Shown here in pieces: positions 53,933-63,308 of a stretch of 64,000 nucleotides of DNA. The translations under genes were made by a program, and so were the position numbers. Position 1 is the first letter of the stretch, and each line of letters starts with the position of its first letter. The stretch is from Pseudoips prasinana (lineage: Eukaryota; Arthropoda; Insecta; Lepidoptera; Nolidae): the NCBI GenBank assembly GCA_951640165.1, contig OX621237.1, positions 4,216,001 through 4,280,000 on the forward strand. The letters run 5' to 3'. Under the pieces are notes generated by a model that did no database searches, was not told the DNA's origin, and worked only from the letters and a program-made list of their open reading frames with translations.

Positions 53933-53966
53933 CCCTTGAGAATGGTCCGTGGAGGACCGAAACACG
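53933..53966 (+). ncRNA. Hammerhead-ribozyme-like motif of the Penelope-like element
   Basis: CTTGAGAAT is followed by a 5-bp stem GGTCC/GGACC with loop GTGGA and then GAAAC. Penelope-like elements carry minimal hammerhead motifs with a CUGANGA core, a stem II and GAAA. Here the first core block is degenerate (CTTGAGA), so the ribozyme may be inactive. Confidence 0.4.
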
Positions 53967-53971
53967 TGTTT

Positions 53972-54125
53972 TGGGTATCGTACTGGCGCATGTAATTTGC
54001 TTTTTATATTGTCCTTCTTTGCATGTGCACATTTTTGCGGGCGGGAGGGCGGTGCAAATTGCATCCCAGCATGATTAAACTGACAATTAGCGGAATTAAC
54101 ACTAAATATTGATTTTGTATTTTGA
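53972..54125 (+). repeat. 154-bp inverted repeat, right copy
   Basis: Exact reverse complement of 47527-47680 as read by eye. It starts TGGGTATCGTACTGGCGCAT and ends GATTTTGTATTTTGA. Confidence 0.9.
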
Positions 54126-54168
54126 TTGTTATGGATTTCCGCAAAGTAACGCCTGATTCCATTACTTA

Positions 54169-54180
54169 TCAATAAAATGG
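54169..54180. repeat. 12-bp target-site duplication (right) of the Penelope-like element
   Basis: TCAATAAAATGG, matching 47515-47526. Confidence 0.65.
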
Positions 54181-56436
54181 ATTACAAAGAGTCCTTAATA
54201 AGTTAAAGCGAGTTAAAAATCACATTATAAATTTATATCGCTGGATGACAATATGTTGTATTTATTGTTTTATTCGTTGTTGGTTTTTTATTATTCATCT
54301 ACCGAATCATAATGCCAATAACCCAGCAATATAATGTAAATTAGCTACTTTACTTAAGTTAATTTTAAAATAGTGCGGGTCTCGCCATTAAACTAAAAAA
54401 ATATACCTACTGTTTGGCGAATATATCAAATTGTTAATATTTATAAATGAAATATTAAATACACAAAAAAGTGTTTCTTTATGTAAAACGAGTAAAATAG
54501 GAACACTAAAAACTGCATTTAAGCTTTAACAATAAACTCAGGATTCATCATTTTACAGGTGTATTATTTTACCAACGTGTGTATTAATTTTAATCATATA
54601 AAATTATTTATATCCTTATTATAGATCCTAATTTTAAAATAAAACGTACGGAACCCTCTAACTTTCTTATGATGCGCACATTTAACAAATGAGATACAAA
54701 GTAGGTATCTTTGTCTTACGCCGCGCCGCTAGATCTCAAAACAGATGACTAATACATTGACTAATACCGTGTCATGATTAATACGTGTTTGTCTTTGTTA
54801 CTGTTTTATTATACTGAGCAATTTTTAACGCTTCTTGGTTAGTCGCCTTGGGGCCAGCGCACATAAAACTGCAAAACGCGCATGGAGCAAAGTTTTGACT
54901 GCTCGATCCTGCAGGTGGCATGCACGCACCTCCGTAAGAAAGCTCCGTACAAAATGCTCTGATTGCCAGGTGGGCGTACTAACTAGTTTGATGCCATAAT
55001 CGGGAGTTGGATCGACAAAACAAAACCAAGTGTAAGGAATTTTTGTCATCTTCAATTTGGTTAAAGAATTTGCCTACTAATTCAAAACACTTATACTTTC
55101 TATCCATCTTCCCATGCAGGAAGGATGCTAGATAGGTTTTCAAGTTTTGTTCGTTCTATGAGTAACTTGACTGAATAAGTACACTCTTTAAAAGCTGCAA
55201 GTAATTGTAATCTCTTTTGAAGTCTTTTGGTACAGTTTCATATTTACATTACCAGGTTTCGAACTTTATAATTTACATTCGTTCAATTTTTTTCTAAAAT
55301 TATGTCCAACACAGGAAACTTAATTAATGACAAAATATCTATGTCATTATTCACCGTGAACCGTAGCTAATATGTGAAATATTAATAATTCACGCTAATA
55401 AATACAGATCAGACAAACATAAAAATGACAACCCTTTTCACGGATCTTTTTATTTTATGTCAAAAACAAACCGCGGCTCGACCTTGAATAATAATAAGTA
55501 ATAATCGGCATACTAGGCGCTGCCGGCGGTGTCACTTGAACAATATTTCAGTTTGAGATATTTGAAGATTTACGCTGTTCATTGCAGATAATGCTATAAA
55601 ATTTAAATTTAATAGTTTGGAAGGAGTTCTCAATATGATTAAATTTCCTTGCTAATCACCCTTTCGGAGGATGTACATCGGTTAGCTAGAAACATGGCCG
55701 ACTGATATTGTCGGCCATGTTTGTAGTAAACCGATCAAATCTGAAATTTAGGACGAGTCAGATCAGCCGAGCTCGCATGGCAACGACGATGGCAAGTAAG
55801 ACGTTGGACCAATCCCCAAGCATTCTGTCATACACTCAAATGTTTGTCTGTGATTTAATTGGTCGCACACTATAGAGAGACACAACTCTTAGCCGCGATG
55901 TTAGCTCTGCTAGAGTTCTACGTAACAAACAGTAAATATAAGACTCTCTAGGTCATGATCACCATTTTTACAACCCATAACGTTAGATGACAAACACACA
56001 AATAAACATAATAGTATAATATTATACAGCTTAGAAATATTTGTATAATTATTCAAATACGAACGTCTAAAGTCGTAAATTTAATGAGATGTCCATATCA
56101 ATTTTTATGACAACAGATTTTTAACGCGAAGATATTACTGAATATTATTATACTCGGAGCTTATGCCAAAAACTGAGGAGATTAATATAATCTCTGTTAC
56201 CGTTGATCTTTAGAAACATAAATAGTATGTTACTAGAGCGAAATATTAAGAGAGTTTTATTTTAACAGTGTAAAAACTTCACTTGAAAAATAATAAATAA
56301 TTGCTAGTTTAGGAAACATGTTAACTTTATTGTTAATTTCTTTATAAATCCTAAAATAATTTTCAAAATTTTTATTTCTTTCCAGGCTATACTATTGAAA
56401 TAAAAAGTATACTTTATCGAGTAAAAAAGCATTTAC
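54181..56436. other. Unassigned AT-rich sequence with one small hairpin
   Basis: AAACATGGCCGAC (55690-55702) and GTCGGCCATGTTT (55710-55722) form a perfect 13-bp hairpin. A minus frame at 54825-55055 is unrecognised. No other feature was seen in about 2.2 kb. Confidence 0.4.
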
Positions 56437-56518
56437 AGTGAAAACTGTAAGTGGTAACTGGCGTAATTAATTTTATGTTGTACCAGGCTTATTTGAGTTA
56501 CCACTTACAGTTTTCACT
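56437..56518. repeat. Perfect 23-bp-arm hairpin
   Basis: AGTGAAAACTGTAAGTGGTA plus ACT is exactly inverted after a 36-base spacer. Confidence 0.85.
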
Positions 56519-56545
56519 ATGTTAGCTCCATGGAGAGCTAACATA
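56518..56545. repeat. Small hairpin abutting the previous one
   Basis: TATGTTAGCTC, a 6-base spacer, GAGCTAACATA. It shares its first base with the end of the preceding hairpin. Confidence 0.8.
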
Positions 56546-56823
56546 GAGTTAGTTATAATTATAATAATAAAGGATTCTTAAAATATATAGCTATAACTTT
56601 TGAATTTATAAATGGTTATCTATTTATGAGACACTGCTAGGAACGAACCTAACATTCTGTTAGAAAAGTTTGCATTTAAAAAATCTCAATCGTTTGGATG
56701 TAACAATGCAAGGATCCTAGATAAACTGCATTTTTTATAATTTTAGAATAGTTTATATCTATATCCATGTAGGTTTTATGTAGTTTTTAATTTTTACTTG
56801 TATCGTAATAGCTAATATATCTT

Positions 56824-56966
56824 GTTTAAAAATAAATACCTATTTATAGTTATTTTGTAATAAACGATATATTTTAAAATAAATTTATTTACGTGGTGTA
56901 AATAAATTTATTTTAAAATATATAGTTTATTACAAATTAACTATAAATAGGTATTTATTTTTAAAC
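56824..56966. repeat. 143-bp inverted repeat with 69-bp arms
   Basis: The arms 56824-56892 and 56898-56966 (GTTTAAAAATAAATACCTAT at the outer end) differ at two positions. The spacer is GTGGT. The arms are extremely A/T-rich. Confidence 0.85.
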
Positions 56967-57384
56967 AATAAAAAATAATTAATCATCATCCTTATTTAAG
57001 AAAAGTCTCTTCAGATCCAAACACGCCATTTTGTTGATCGTCATTCAGTCCGTCATTTTAAAATGGTTATTGCCACATTCCTTTAAATAACAATAAAAGG
57101 AGCTATGCCAGGCATGTCCGTCGGACTTTTGATTGCTAGAAAAGTAGACGAGGAATATTATTTAATCACATTCTTTTAATATGTTTATGATGCGTGAAAA
57201 ATGTGTCTATATCTACACAGTAACAATAACTTCTTTAATTTTATGTTCGATATTTTACTATCGATACTCGTACATGCACATTAAGTGTCTACTTGATCTG
57301 AATGTTTTCCTAAAAAAGTAAGGTCTCTGTTTGAATACCAGGTAGGGCCAGAAAGTACAATGGACATTTTCTAGCAATAATAAT
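56967..57384. other. Unassigned sequence
   Basis: Nothing recognised. Confidence 0.4.
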
Positions 57385-57640
57385 GTTGATCACACTCATG
57401 ATCCGATGGGACGCCTAGCGACACGACCGGAAAGAGGTCAGGTACAGGACTGACGGCTTTACGTGCACTCCGAGGCATGGGGGTGTAGTACCGCCAACTC
57501 CCAGAACTTCGGGCTGATGCTGAGAATTTTTCTTTTTACAGAAAAGTCTCAAAAGTACTTTTTGGCCTGACCCGGGGTTTGAACCCAGGACCTCGTTTTC
57601 TGCGGGTGAACACGCTACCGCTAGACCAACGAGGCAGTCA
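57385..57640 (-). mobile_element. SINE3, reference single copy
   Basis: On the minus strand the tRNA-like head reads CTCGTTGGTCTAGCGGTAGC (box A) and CCTGGGTTCAAACCCCGGGT (box B). Then the body (CTTTTGAGACTTTTCTGT, CATGCCTCGGAGTGCACGTA) and GTCCTGTACCTGACCTCTTT end in the TCGTGTCGCTAGGCGTCCCA tail segment. It is the clearest copy of the family that is tandemly amplified at 11.7-12.6 kb. Confidence 0.8.
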
Positions 57641-57694
57641 ATCAAAAGGTTATTAGGAAAACCAACAGCTTACAATAACTAATAAGATTTGGTG

Positions 57695-57900
57695 TAAATA
57701 GCAGTAAGTAAGTACATACGCACGGCTAAGCTGTGGAACAACCTCCCAAACGACGTGTTTCCAGAATCATATAACATGGGTTTATTCAAGGTTAGAGTGA
57801 ACAGGCATCTTATGGGTACGCGCGGTCCACCTTCGACCACATTTTCACTTACCATCAGGTGAGATCGTGGTCAAGCGCAAACCCATTTTGCATAAAAAAA
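57695..57900 (+). pseudogene. LINE 3' end with RT C-terminus
   Basis: The frame reads RTAKLWNNLPNDVFPESYNM and then GLFKVRVNRHLMGTRGPPS. This is the same C-terminal family as at 13.0 kb (NELPAAVFP, FFKRG). The 3' UTR has TCACTTACCATCAGGTGAGA and ends in a short poly-A near 57894. Confidence 0.8.
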
Positions 57901-58435
57901 CATAAACTAGTAATTTATAAGTCTCCACGAATATGAATTCGGATAGAAGTTAGGTGATGTTTAGTATAGTAGATCTTTTACTAACGCATTCCATACCTAC
58001 TCTTGTTTAATCATACAAAATATAAACTAAATGATAAATATAAGAATGGTGAAAATTTGTAACTGTTTCACCGTCATACTAATTGGTCAATACAGATCGT
58101 AAAGTGGAAGGCAATCATTGCATTCAAAGCCTTAATTAAAACCACTTTATGACGACTATAAATGTGTCCGGGTGATATAAACGTGTCTTACGACTCACGT
58201 TTGGATGGACGCTTTAAAATAATTATTACATTTATTGTAGTATATTAGTGATACATGGTAATGATGTATATAGGACTACCTATAAATATATTATCATTAT
58301 GATTAATATGATTATCCGAGTTACGAAGTTAGGTAACTATTTTTACATCGTATTTTATTTTGACTAAATAAATGGAGTGCGAGGATGTATGTTTTACGGT
58401 GTATTAATGATACATACATATGTATTTGCTCCAGC
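57901..58435. other. Unassigned AT-rich sequence
   Basis: Nothing recognised. Confidence 0.4.
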
Positions 58436-58505
58436 CGTTTAGGCGTGAGAAGTAACAAACATACACACTCAAAAACTTTCGCCTTTATAATATTAGTAGG
58501 ATTAT
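58436..58505 (+). repeat. Repeat family K1, 3' fragment
   Basis: AGTAACAAACATACACACTC, AACTTTCGCCTTTATAATAT and TAGTAGGATTA are the family's right end. Confidence 0.6.
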
Positions 58506-58607
58506 ATTATTATTATGATTATTATTATTCATTTGTTTCAGATATAAAATCCATATAGTGTTAATATTACAGTACTTAGAATATGTTAGTAATCATAATT
58601 TAAAAAT

Positions 58608-58870
58608 TTAATTTAAGAACCGTCCTGCTGCACTAGCTCCGCCACTATGCATACGGGTCCAGTGCATCAGGAAAGGGCTGTCCAACTTTTCAGAAATTAC
58701 CTGAAGAATGCTATTGGTGCTCCCAAGAATTCTACGTAGCAGGGATGCTGTTCTTTGTCGCATGATAGCCTCAAAACTATCTGTGTGCGATTCAGTAAAC
58801 ATCCCCGACGCGCTACAAAATCGTGGCAGCCCCAACAGCACCCGGAAGGCATTATTGTACTGGACACGAA
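58608..58870 (-). pseudogene. LINE polymerase C-terminal fragment
   Basis: The minus strand reads RVQYNNAFRVLLGLPRFCSA, SGMFTESHTDSFEAIMRQRT and ASLLRRILGSTNSILQVISE to a stop near 58615. The same LPRFCSASGMF family appears at 45.8 kb. The clade is not decided from the C-terminus alone. Confidence 0.75.
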
Positions 58871-59532
58871 TTAAATTATATGTAATGAATCTCTTTGTTG
58901 CTACGTTCTATATACAATTGTTCCTGTTCCTCGTTCTACTGGTACTTATTATTAATTGCCTGAGTCAAAACATATTTACAAGATAACACTGCAATTTATT
59001 AATGATTACGTACGTATATCTCAGTTCTCAAAGTACCAATTCATCTTATCCTTATTTATGGTCAATTCTAGTTAATCGCCAATGTTTAGTTATAGATCAT
59101 GTTTATCAAGTTTACTTTTTGAACTAATTAAGAAAAAATAATAAATTCAAAAGCACTGGACAGTGTACCATGGTAGTTTACAGGATGTTGCCTGATGAAA
59201 GGAAAGATCTTTGATTAATTATTCTTTCCTTTTCTTACAGTTAACATTCTTGACTAATGATAAAGAAGTAAATGTTGTGACTATTCGATTAATGCTATTC
59301 TATAGCTTAGTATGAGGCTTAGATTTGAGGCTAGCCAGGTGTACAACAAATAAATCTTGTCAATCAAAGATAGTTTAATATAAATTTAATACAAAAAAAC
59401 CAAAGTAATTCCTTGCCTCAGAGTCGTTTCTTGCACAAGTGACTTGGCTAATGAGATTACTTTGGTACTATGAGTACATTATATAGACAGTTTTACTTTG
59501 ATTTTATAGCAATATGCTGTTTTGTTGAAACT
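58871..59532. other. Unassigned AT-rich sequence
   Basis: Nothing recognised. A T-rich open frame around 58900 is hydrophobic by composition. Confidence 0.4.
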
Positions 59533-59695
59533 ACTAGCTGTGCCCCACGGTTTTACCCGCTTCTAACGTTATAATTTATAGCCTATGTGTTAATCCAGGG
59601 TGTCTGCTAACTCAAAACCAAATTTTATTTAAATCGCTCCATCCGTTTCTCACTCAAACACCCACAAACTTTCGCCTTTATAATATTAGTGTGAC
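59533..59695 (+). repeat. Repeat family K1, compact copy
   Basis: CTAGCTGTGCCCCACGGTTT, GTGTTAATCCAGGGTGTCTG and AACTTTCGCCTTTATAATAT, TAGTGTGAC. Both ends are present with the middle shortened. Confidence 0.7.
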
Positions 59696-59714
59696 AACAC
59701 ACTCACGAAAACCG

Positions 59715-59850
59715 TCTCCCAAGAATCTTCTGAATAGACCTTATTGCACTATTGGCATCTAACGGCTTTTTGTAACTCTCATAAGATCTTCGGTCCACCT
59801 TGTGGGGGCCTGCTCAGACTGCATCATCAAGTGCCTCGCCACGAGATTCG
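59715..59850 (-). pseudogene. RTE C-terminal fragment
   Basis: The minus strand reads RPPTRWTEDLMRVTKSR, matching the RPPTRWTDDLVRVAGNR block of the copy at 38.0 kb. Little else is preserved. Confidence 0.6.
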
Positions 59851-59884
59851 TTCTGCCCTAGTATAAGTATGGTAAGGAAATTTC

Positions 59885-60168
59885 TTTTTTAGGGTTCCTT
59901 ACCCAAATGGTAAAACGGGTCCCTATTACTAAGACTTCGCTCTCTGTCCGTCTGTCTGTCACCAGGCTGTATCACATGAACCGTGATAGTTGGGCAGTTG
60001 AAATTTTCCCAGATGATGTATTTCTGTTGCCGCTATAACTAAAAATAAAATAATATAAATATTTAAGGGGGCTCCCATGCAACAATCGTGAATTTTTTGC
60101 TCGTTTTTATAGATAATGGTACGGAACCCTTCGTGCGCGGGTCCGACTCGCACTTGGCCGGTTTTTTT
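59885..60168 (+). repeat. Repeat family M, short form
   Basis: Left terminus TTTAGGGTTCCTTACCCAAA and a TCTG microsatellite, right terminus ACGGAACCCTTCGTGCGCGG, GTCCGACTCGCACTTGGCCG. The ends match the long forms, but the interior is different and much shorter. Confidence 0.7.
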
Positions 60169-60437
60169 AAATCAAAATTATATTTTTGTATAACCAGGCA
60201 TCTCCACTGCCTTTTTATTCCGTGGCAGCCGGTAGCCCGTCATTAGTGTTGCCGCGAACTTACGACACGAATTTAATTGGTGCCTATATATCACTCGTTC
60301 CAACCGTTTATTGTACAGTAGCCACTATAAACATGTGAACCGATTGTTATTCATGTATGTCGTAAACTGAATTGTTAGGAAAATAGGTTGAGGAGTTTTG
60401 GAGTTTCTTGGAATTGGTAGTGCCTTGATATAGCATG
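60169..60437. other. Unassigned sequence
   Basis: Nothing recognised. Confidence 0.4.
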
Positions 60438-60493
60438 ACCATATCCCCAAAAGACCGCTACCTGCCTAGGTAGCGGTCTTTTGGGGATATGGT
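60438..60493. repeat. Perfect 26-bp-arm hairpin with 4-base loop
   Basis: ACCATATCCCCAAAAGACCG plus CTACCT is exactly inverted after GCCT. Confidence 0.92.
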
Positions 60494-61161
60494 AGCTACC
60501 TACGCTGAGTTCATTTATGCCTTCTATTGAAATGTAAGTGAGGCTTTTTAGGTATGAATCGGAGAAGTATAAAATGTTCATAAAGAAGCATTGAAGTGTT
60601 CATCACAATGCTTCTCGCCAATTGCTTACGGACCAGTAAGGACTAGTACGTAAACGATTGGCAAGATTTAGCAACTATGCGTGCGGTTAATGACTAAATG
60701 GGTGACAATCTCAATGGTTGAAAGGAGACGCTAAATGGATTGATGTATGCCCTGATTGTGTACATTAGAAAATGAATTGTCATGCTATATCAGAGACCTG
60801 CACAAAAGCCGCGTAGAAAATTACATTACAAAATATGCTAAAAAGTAATGCATAGGAAAGATGCGCAATAGAGGAGAATGGATGGAAATCATAGTCTTAA
60901 GTTGGAAACTTGACTAAAAAGACTGGCGATCATGATGAATTAAGGCGTATTCTTAAACATTAAGGTACTACTTCCTTAGTCTTCCTGTTGTTGCTGTCTT
61001 AGTAGGAGTGAGTACGTGGAGCCTCAAGATGTATGTTCTGTTTCTATGTCTCCAGCATCACCCGCTCACTCACAACAAAGGATCTTATCTTATCTATGTT
61101 GGGGTGTATTTGCGTACAGCACTTTGACCCTTCAGGATCTTTTGTACTACCCCACTGGTTT
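60494..61161. other. Unassigned sequence
   Basis: Nothing recognised apart from scattered AT-rich DNA. Confidence 0.35.
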
Positions 61162-61477
61162 TCATTCTATCTCTAGAGCCCTGAATGAAGTCTGCATATA
61201 ATCCAGTACGCTTTTTATGGGTAGATCCTTGTACTCTCCTGGTTTTGGAAATGCCAACCCCAGGATGGCCATTCTGTGTTTTGCCAATGCATCGCGATTG
61301 CATATTATATTCACCATTGTTTCATTTTCTTTCCCACAGGTTCTGAAGATCGAGCTATTCGACAGTCTCAGTTTGTGTAGGTGACAGTTGGTGCCGTAGT
61401 GACCTGTGAATACTGCTACTATCAGTCGTAGCTGGTTTCTGCTGTATTTACAAAGATTTTTGGACCAGCTTTAGTCT
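61162..61477 (-). pseudogene. C-terminus of an RNase H-type LINE
   Basis: A minus frame reads KNLCKYSRNQLRLIVAVFTG, HYGTNCHLHKLRLSNSSIF, RTCGKENETMVNIICNRDA and LAKHRMAILGLAFPKPGEYK to a stop at 61162-61164. The RNQLRLIVAVFTGHYGTN and CGKENETMVNIICNRDA blocks correspond to the region after the RNase H domain in LINEs of the I/R1 superclade (typical form TGHC-x-LN and C-x-EEE-T-x-H-x-LC). The histidine before LC is replaced (MVNIIC), which suggests decay. The upstream domains are lost at a stop near 61477. Confidence 0.65.
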
Positions 61478-61513
61478 ACTTCTTTTATGAGTTGTTTGGA
61501 GTGTTTTAGTTAC

Positions 61514-61566
61514 TAGATTTTGGCACAATAAAGTATATAATATATACTTTATTGTGCCAAAATCTA
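61514..61566. repeat. Perfect palindrome, first of an abutting pair
   Basis: TAGATTTTGGCACAATAAAG with TATAT at the left is exactly inverted. The centre is A/T (TATAATATATA). Confidence 0.92.
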
Positions 61567-61623
61567 TTTAGGTGTCCATTCATCAGAGAATATATTATAT
61601 TCTCTGATGAATGGACACCTAAA
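61567..61623. repeat. Perfect palindrome, second of an abutting pair
   Basis: TTTAGGTGTCCATTCATCAG with AGAATAT is exactly inverted. It starts at the base after the first palindrome ends. Confidence 0.92.
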
Positions 61624-62619
61624 CTTAAAGAAATACCAACATAGGTATGGATCACTTGTTACGGTTGTAGTGTGATCCTGTGTGACAGAAGGTGCTGACT
61701 AACTTGACCACCGCGCTATACGTGCTGTCAAATAATCATAATATATTATTGACAAACCTAACCGGCATAAGCTTACTATTGTTGGAAGAAATGTTTACAT
61801 AATAGTCTAAGCGAGTATTTTCAATTCCAGTAGATTTAATTCAGTATAATATTCTTTCTTGTTACTAAAGATATCATCTCATTTGTATGAAAAATACAAT
61901 CTCCCACTTCACAATTCTATTAACCCTCTTATTCGTTGTACCTCATAATTACTTTCGACACCGTTCGAACAATACTAAACACTTATCTGTAAGGCCGGGC
62001 ACACACTCGCGATAATGCGCCGCTTGAGACACAATGACTTATTAACAGATACCATCTTATTCGATTAACATTCCAAAATGGCTTCCGGATAGAGTGACGT
62101 AAATGTCAAAATGCCATTTTTATGCCAGCTCAGAAGTGCCGTGGGAATGCGATGCATGATACGGTAAAGGATTAAATGTGTCTCTGATTGGGATAAGGTG
62201 TTATAAATGTTTTTGGTGATTGTTTTTGAGAGTTATGTCTGATAGACACGTTATGTATATAAGTTAGATGTTTAAACATCGAATAAGGGAAAATTTCAGG
62301 TAGCGATCACATCTGTATTGTATCATACCTGTGTGTCTTAATTATCGATTCTGCATTCCAACAAATTAGACGAGATTTTTTTTTAATGGTCTTACTTATT
62401 TTTTATTTGGCATTAAGTAATTAATGTAACTCAAAAGAACATACTGCTAATAAACGGTAGACGCCATTGTTACATGCTTGTTTCTTAAATTTGAATGTCT
62501 TTAAATATTTGACAGGACAATGTTTTGTTTTGCTATTATGTCGAAATGGGTGCCACTCATCTTACTATAACATCAGCTCTTAAATAAAGTACACTTTACA
62601 TCTAAAGATCTATAATGGA
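61624..62619. other. Unassigned sequence
   Basis: No gene or repeat recognised. TAAGGCCGGGCACACACTCG near 61991 is GC-richer than its surroundings. Confidence 0.4.
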
Positions 62620-62810
62620 GTTGTGTACATCATTTGGAGGAATATGTCATAACGCCACGCTTGGTTGCGATCGCAGTAAGATGGTCATAGTTACAGAGAG
62701 TCGCTGCTGCTCATTTTCGGAGAGATATTCCTTCAGGTTGTCTTCTGAGCCACCCACGGGATGAAATAGGGTGGCGATATTCTTTGCCGTCATTCACACA
62801 GCAATCTCGA
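62620..62810 (-). mobile_element. Family R, minus copy, decayed
   Basis: CATCATTTGGAGGAATATGT, GCTGCTGCTCATTTTCGGAG, CCACCCACGGGATGAAATAG and GATATTCTTTGCCGTCAT follow the family order. The RTE-like tail is missing at the left. Confidence 0.65.
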
Positions 62811-63308
62811 ATCACAGCTTTAACAATAAAATTTTCATCGTAACTGATTATTCATTTTATTATTAATACTAAACGTGCGGTTATTCTACTTTAGAACCGT
62901 CATAAAGTAGGCCCATGCCACATTTTAACTGTACATTTTATTACTAAAAGATAATAAAATTATGTTACAAAGCAATAAAATGATATATTAGACGTCAGAG
63001 GCAAATATTCAAAAAATGTCGCATTAAATTCATTCTGCGGTTAATCAATGTATGCCTTGCCAAATTATATTAAAATGTTGTTTACAACCTTGTTTTAAAA
63101 GTTAAGGTTTAATTAGAAACGGATCTTAGATCTTTAAGCATATAGTTCATATTTGGTTGAGATGCATGGTAAGTGTGTAAAATTAAGTTAAAGGTAAGGA
63201 GATTTATGTCACACTAAGCTATAACAGTGGCTTAGTGTTAATGCTGATTGCAATTATTTAGGTAGGGAACGTTCTTTATTTTATTATTTTTATATGCTTA
63301 TTAATAAC
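62811..63308. other. Unassigned AT-rich sequence
   Basis: Nothing recognised. Confidence 0.4.

Larger units (their letters stand above)
53904..54168 (+). mobile_element. Penelope-like element, 3' terminal region
   Basis: This is the continuation of the element interrupted at 48016. It contains a hammerhead-like motif (53933-53966), then the right 154-bp inverted repeat, and then a 43-bp unpaired extension (GTTATGGATTTCCGCAAAGT, AACGCCTGATTCCATTACTT) before the right target-site duplication. Penelope itself is known for terminal repeats with a short extension on one side, which this resembles. Confidence 0.65.

Noticed and set aside
47527..54125. Large DNA transposon with 154-bp TIRs carrying the Jockey as cargo
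   Set aside because: The left repeat joins directly to a truncated GIY-YIG coding region, and a hammerhead-like motif precedes the right repeat. Target duplications fit a Penelope-like insertion later invaded by Jockey. No transposase is present.
57570..57640. tRNA gene on the minus strand
   Set aside because: The head is part of SINE3, which recurs at 27.4 kb and in the 11.7-12.6 kb array with the same downstream body.
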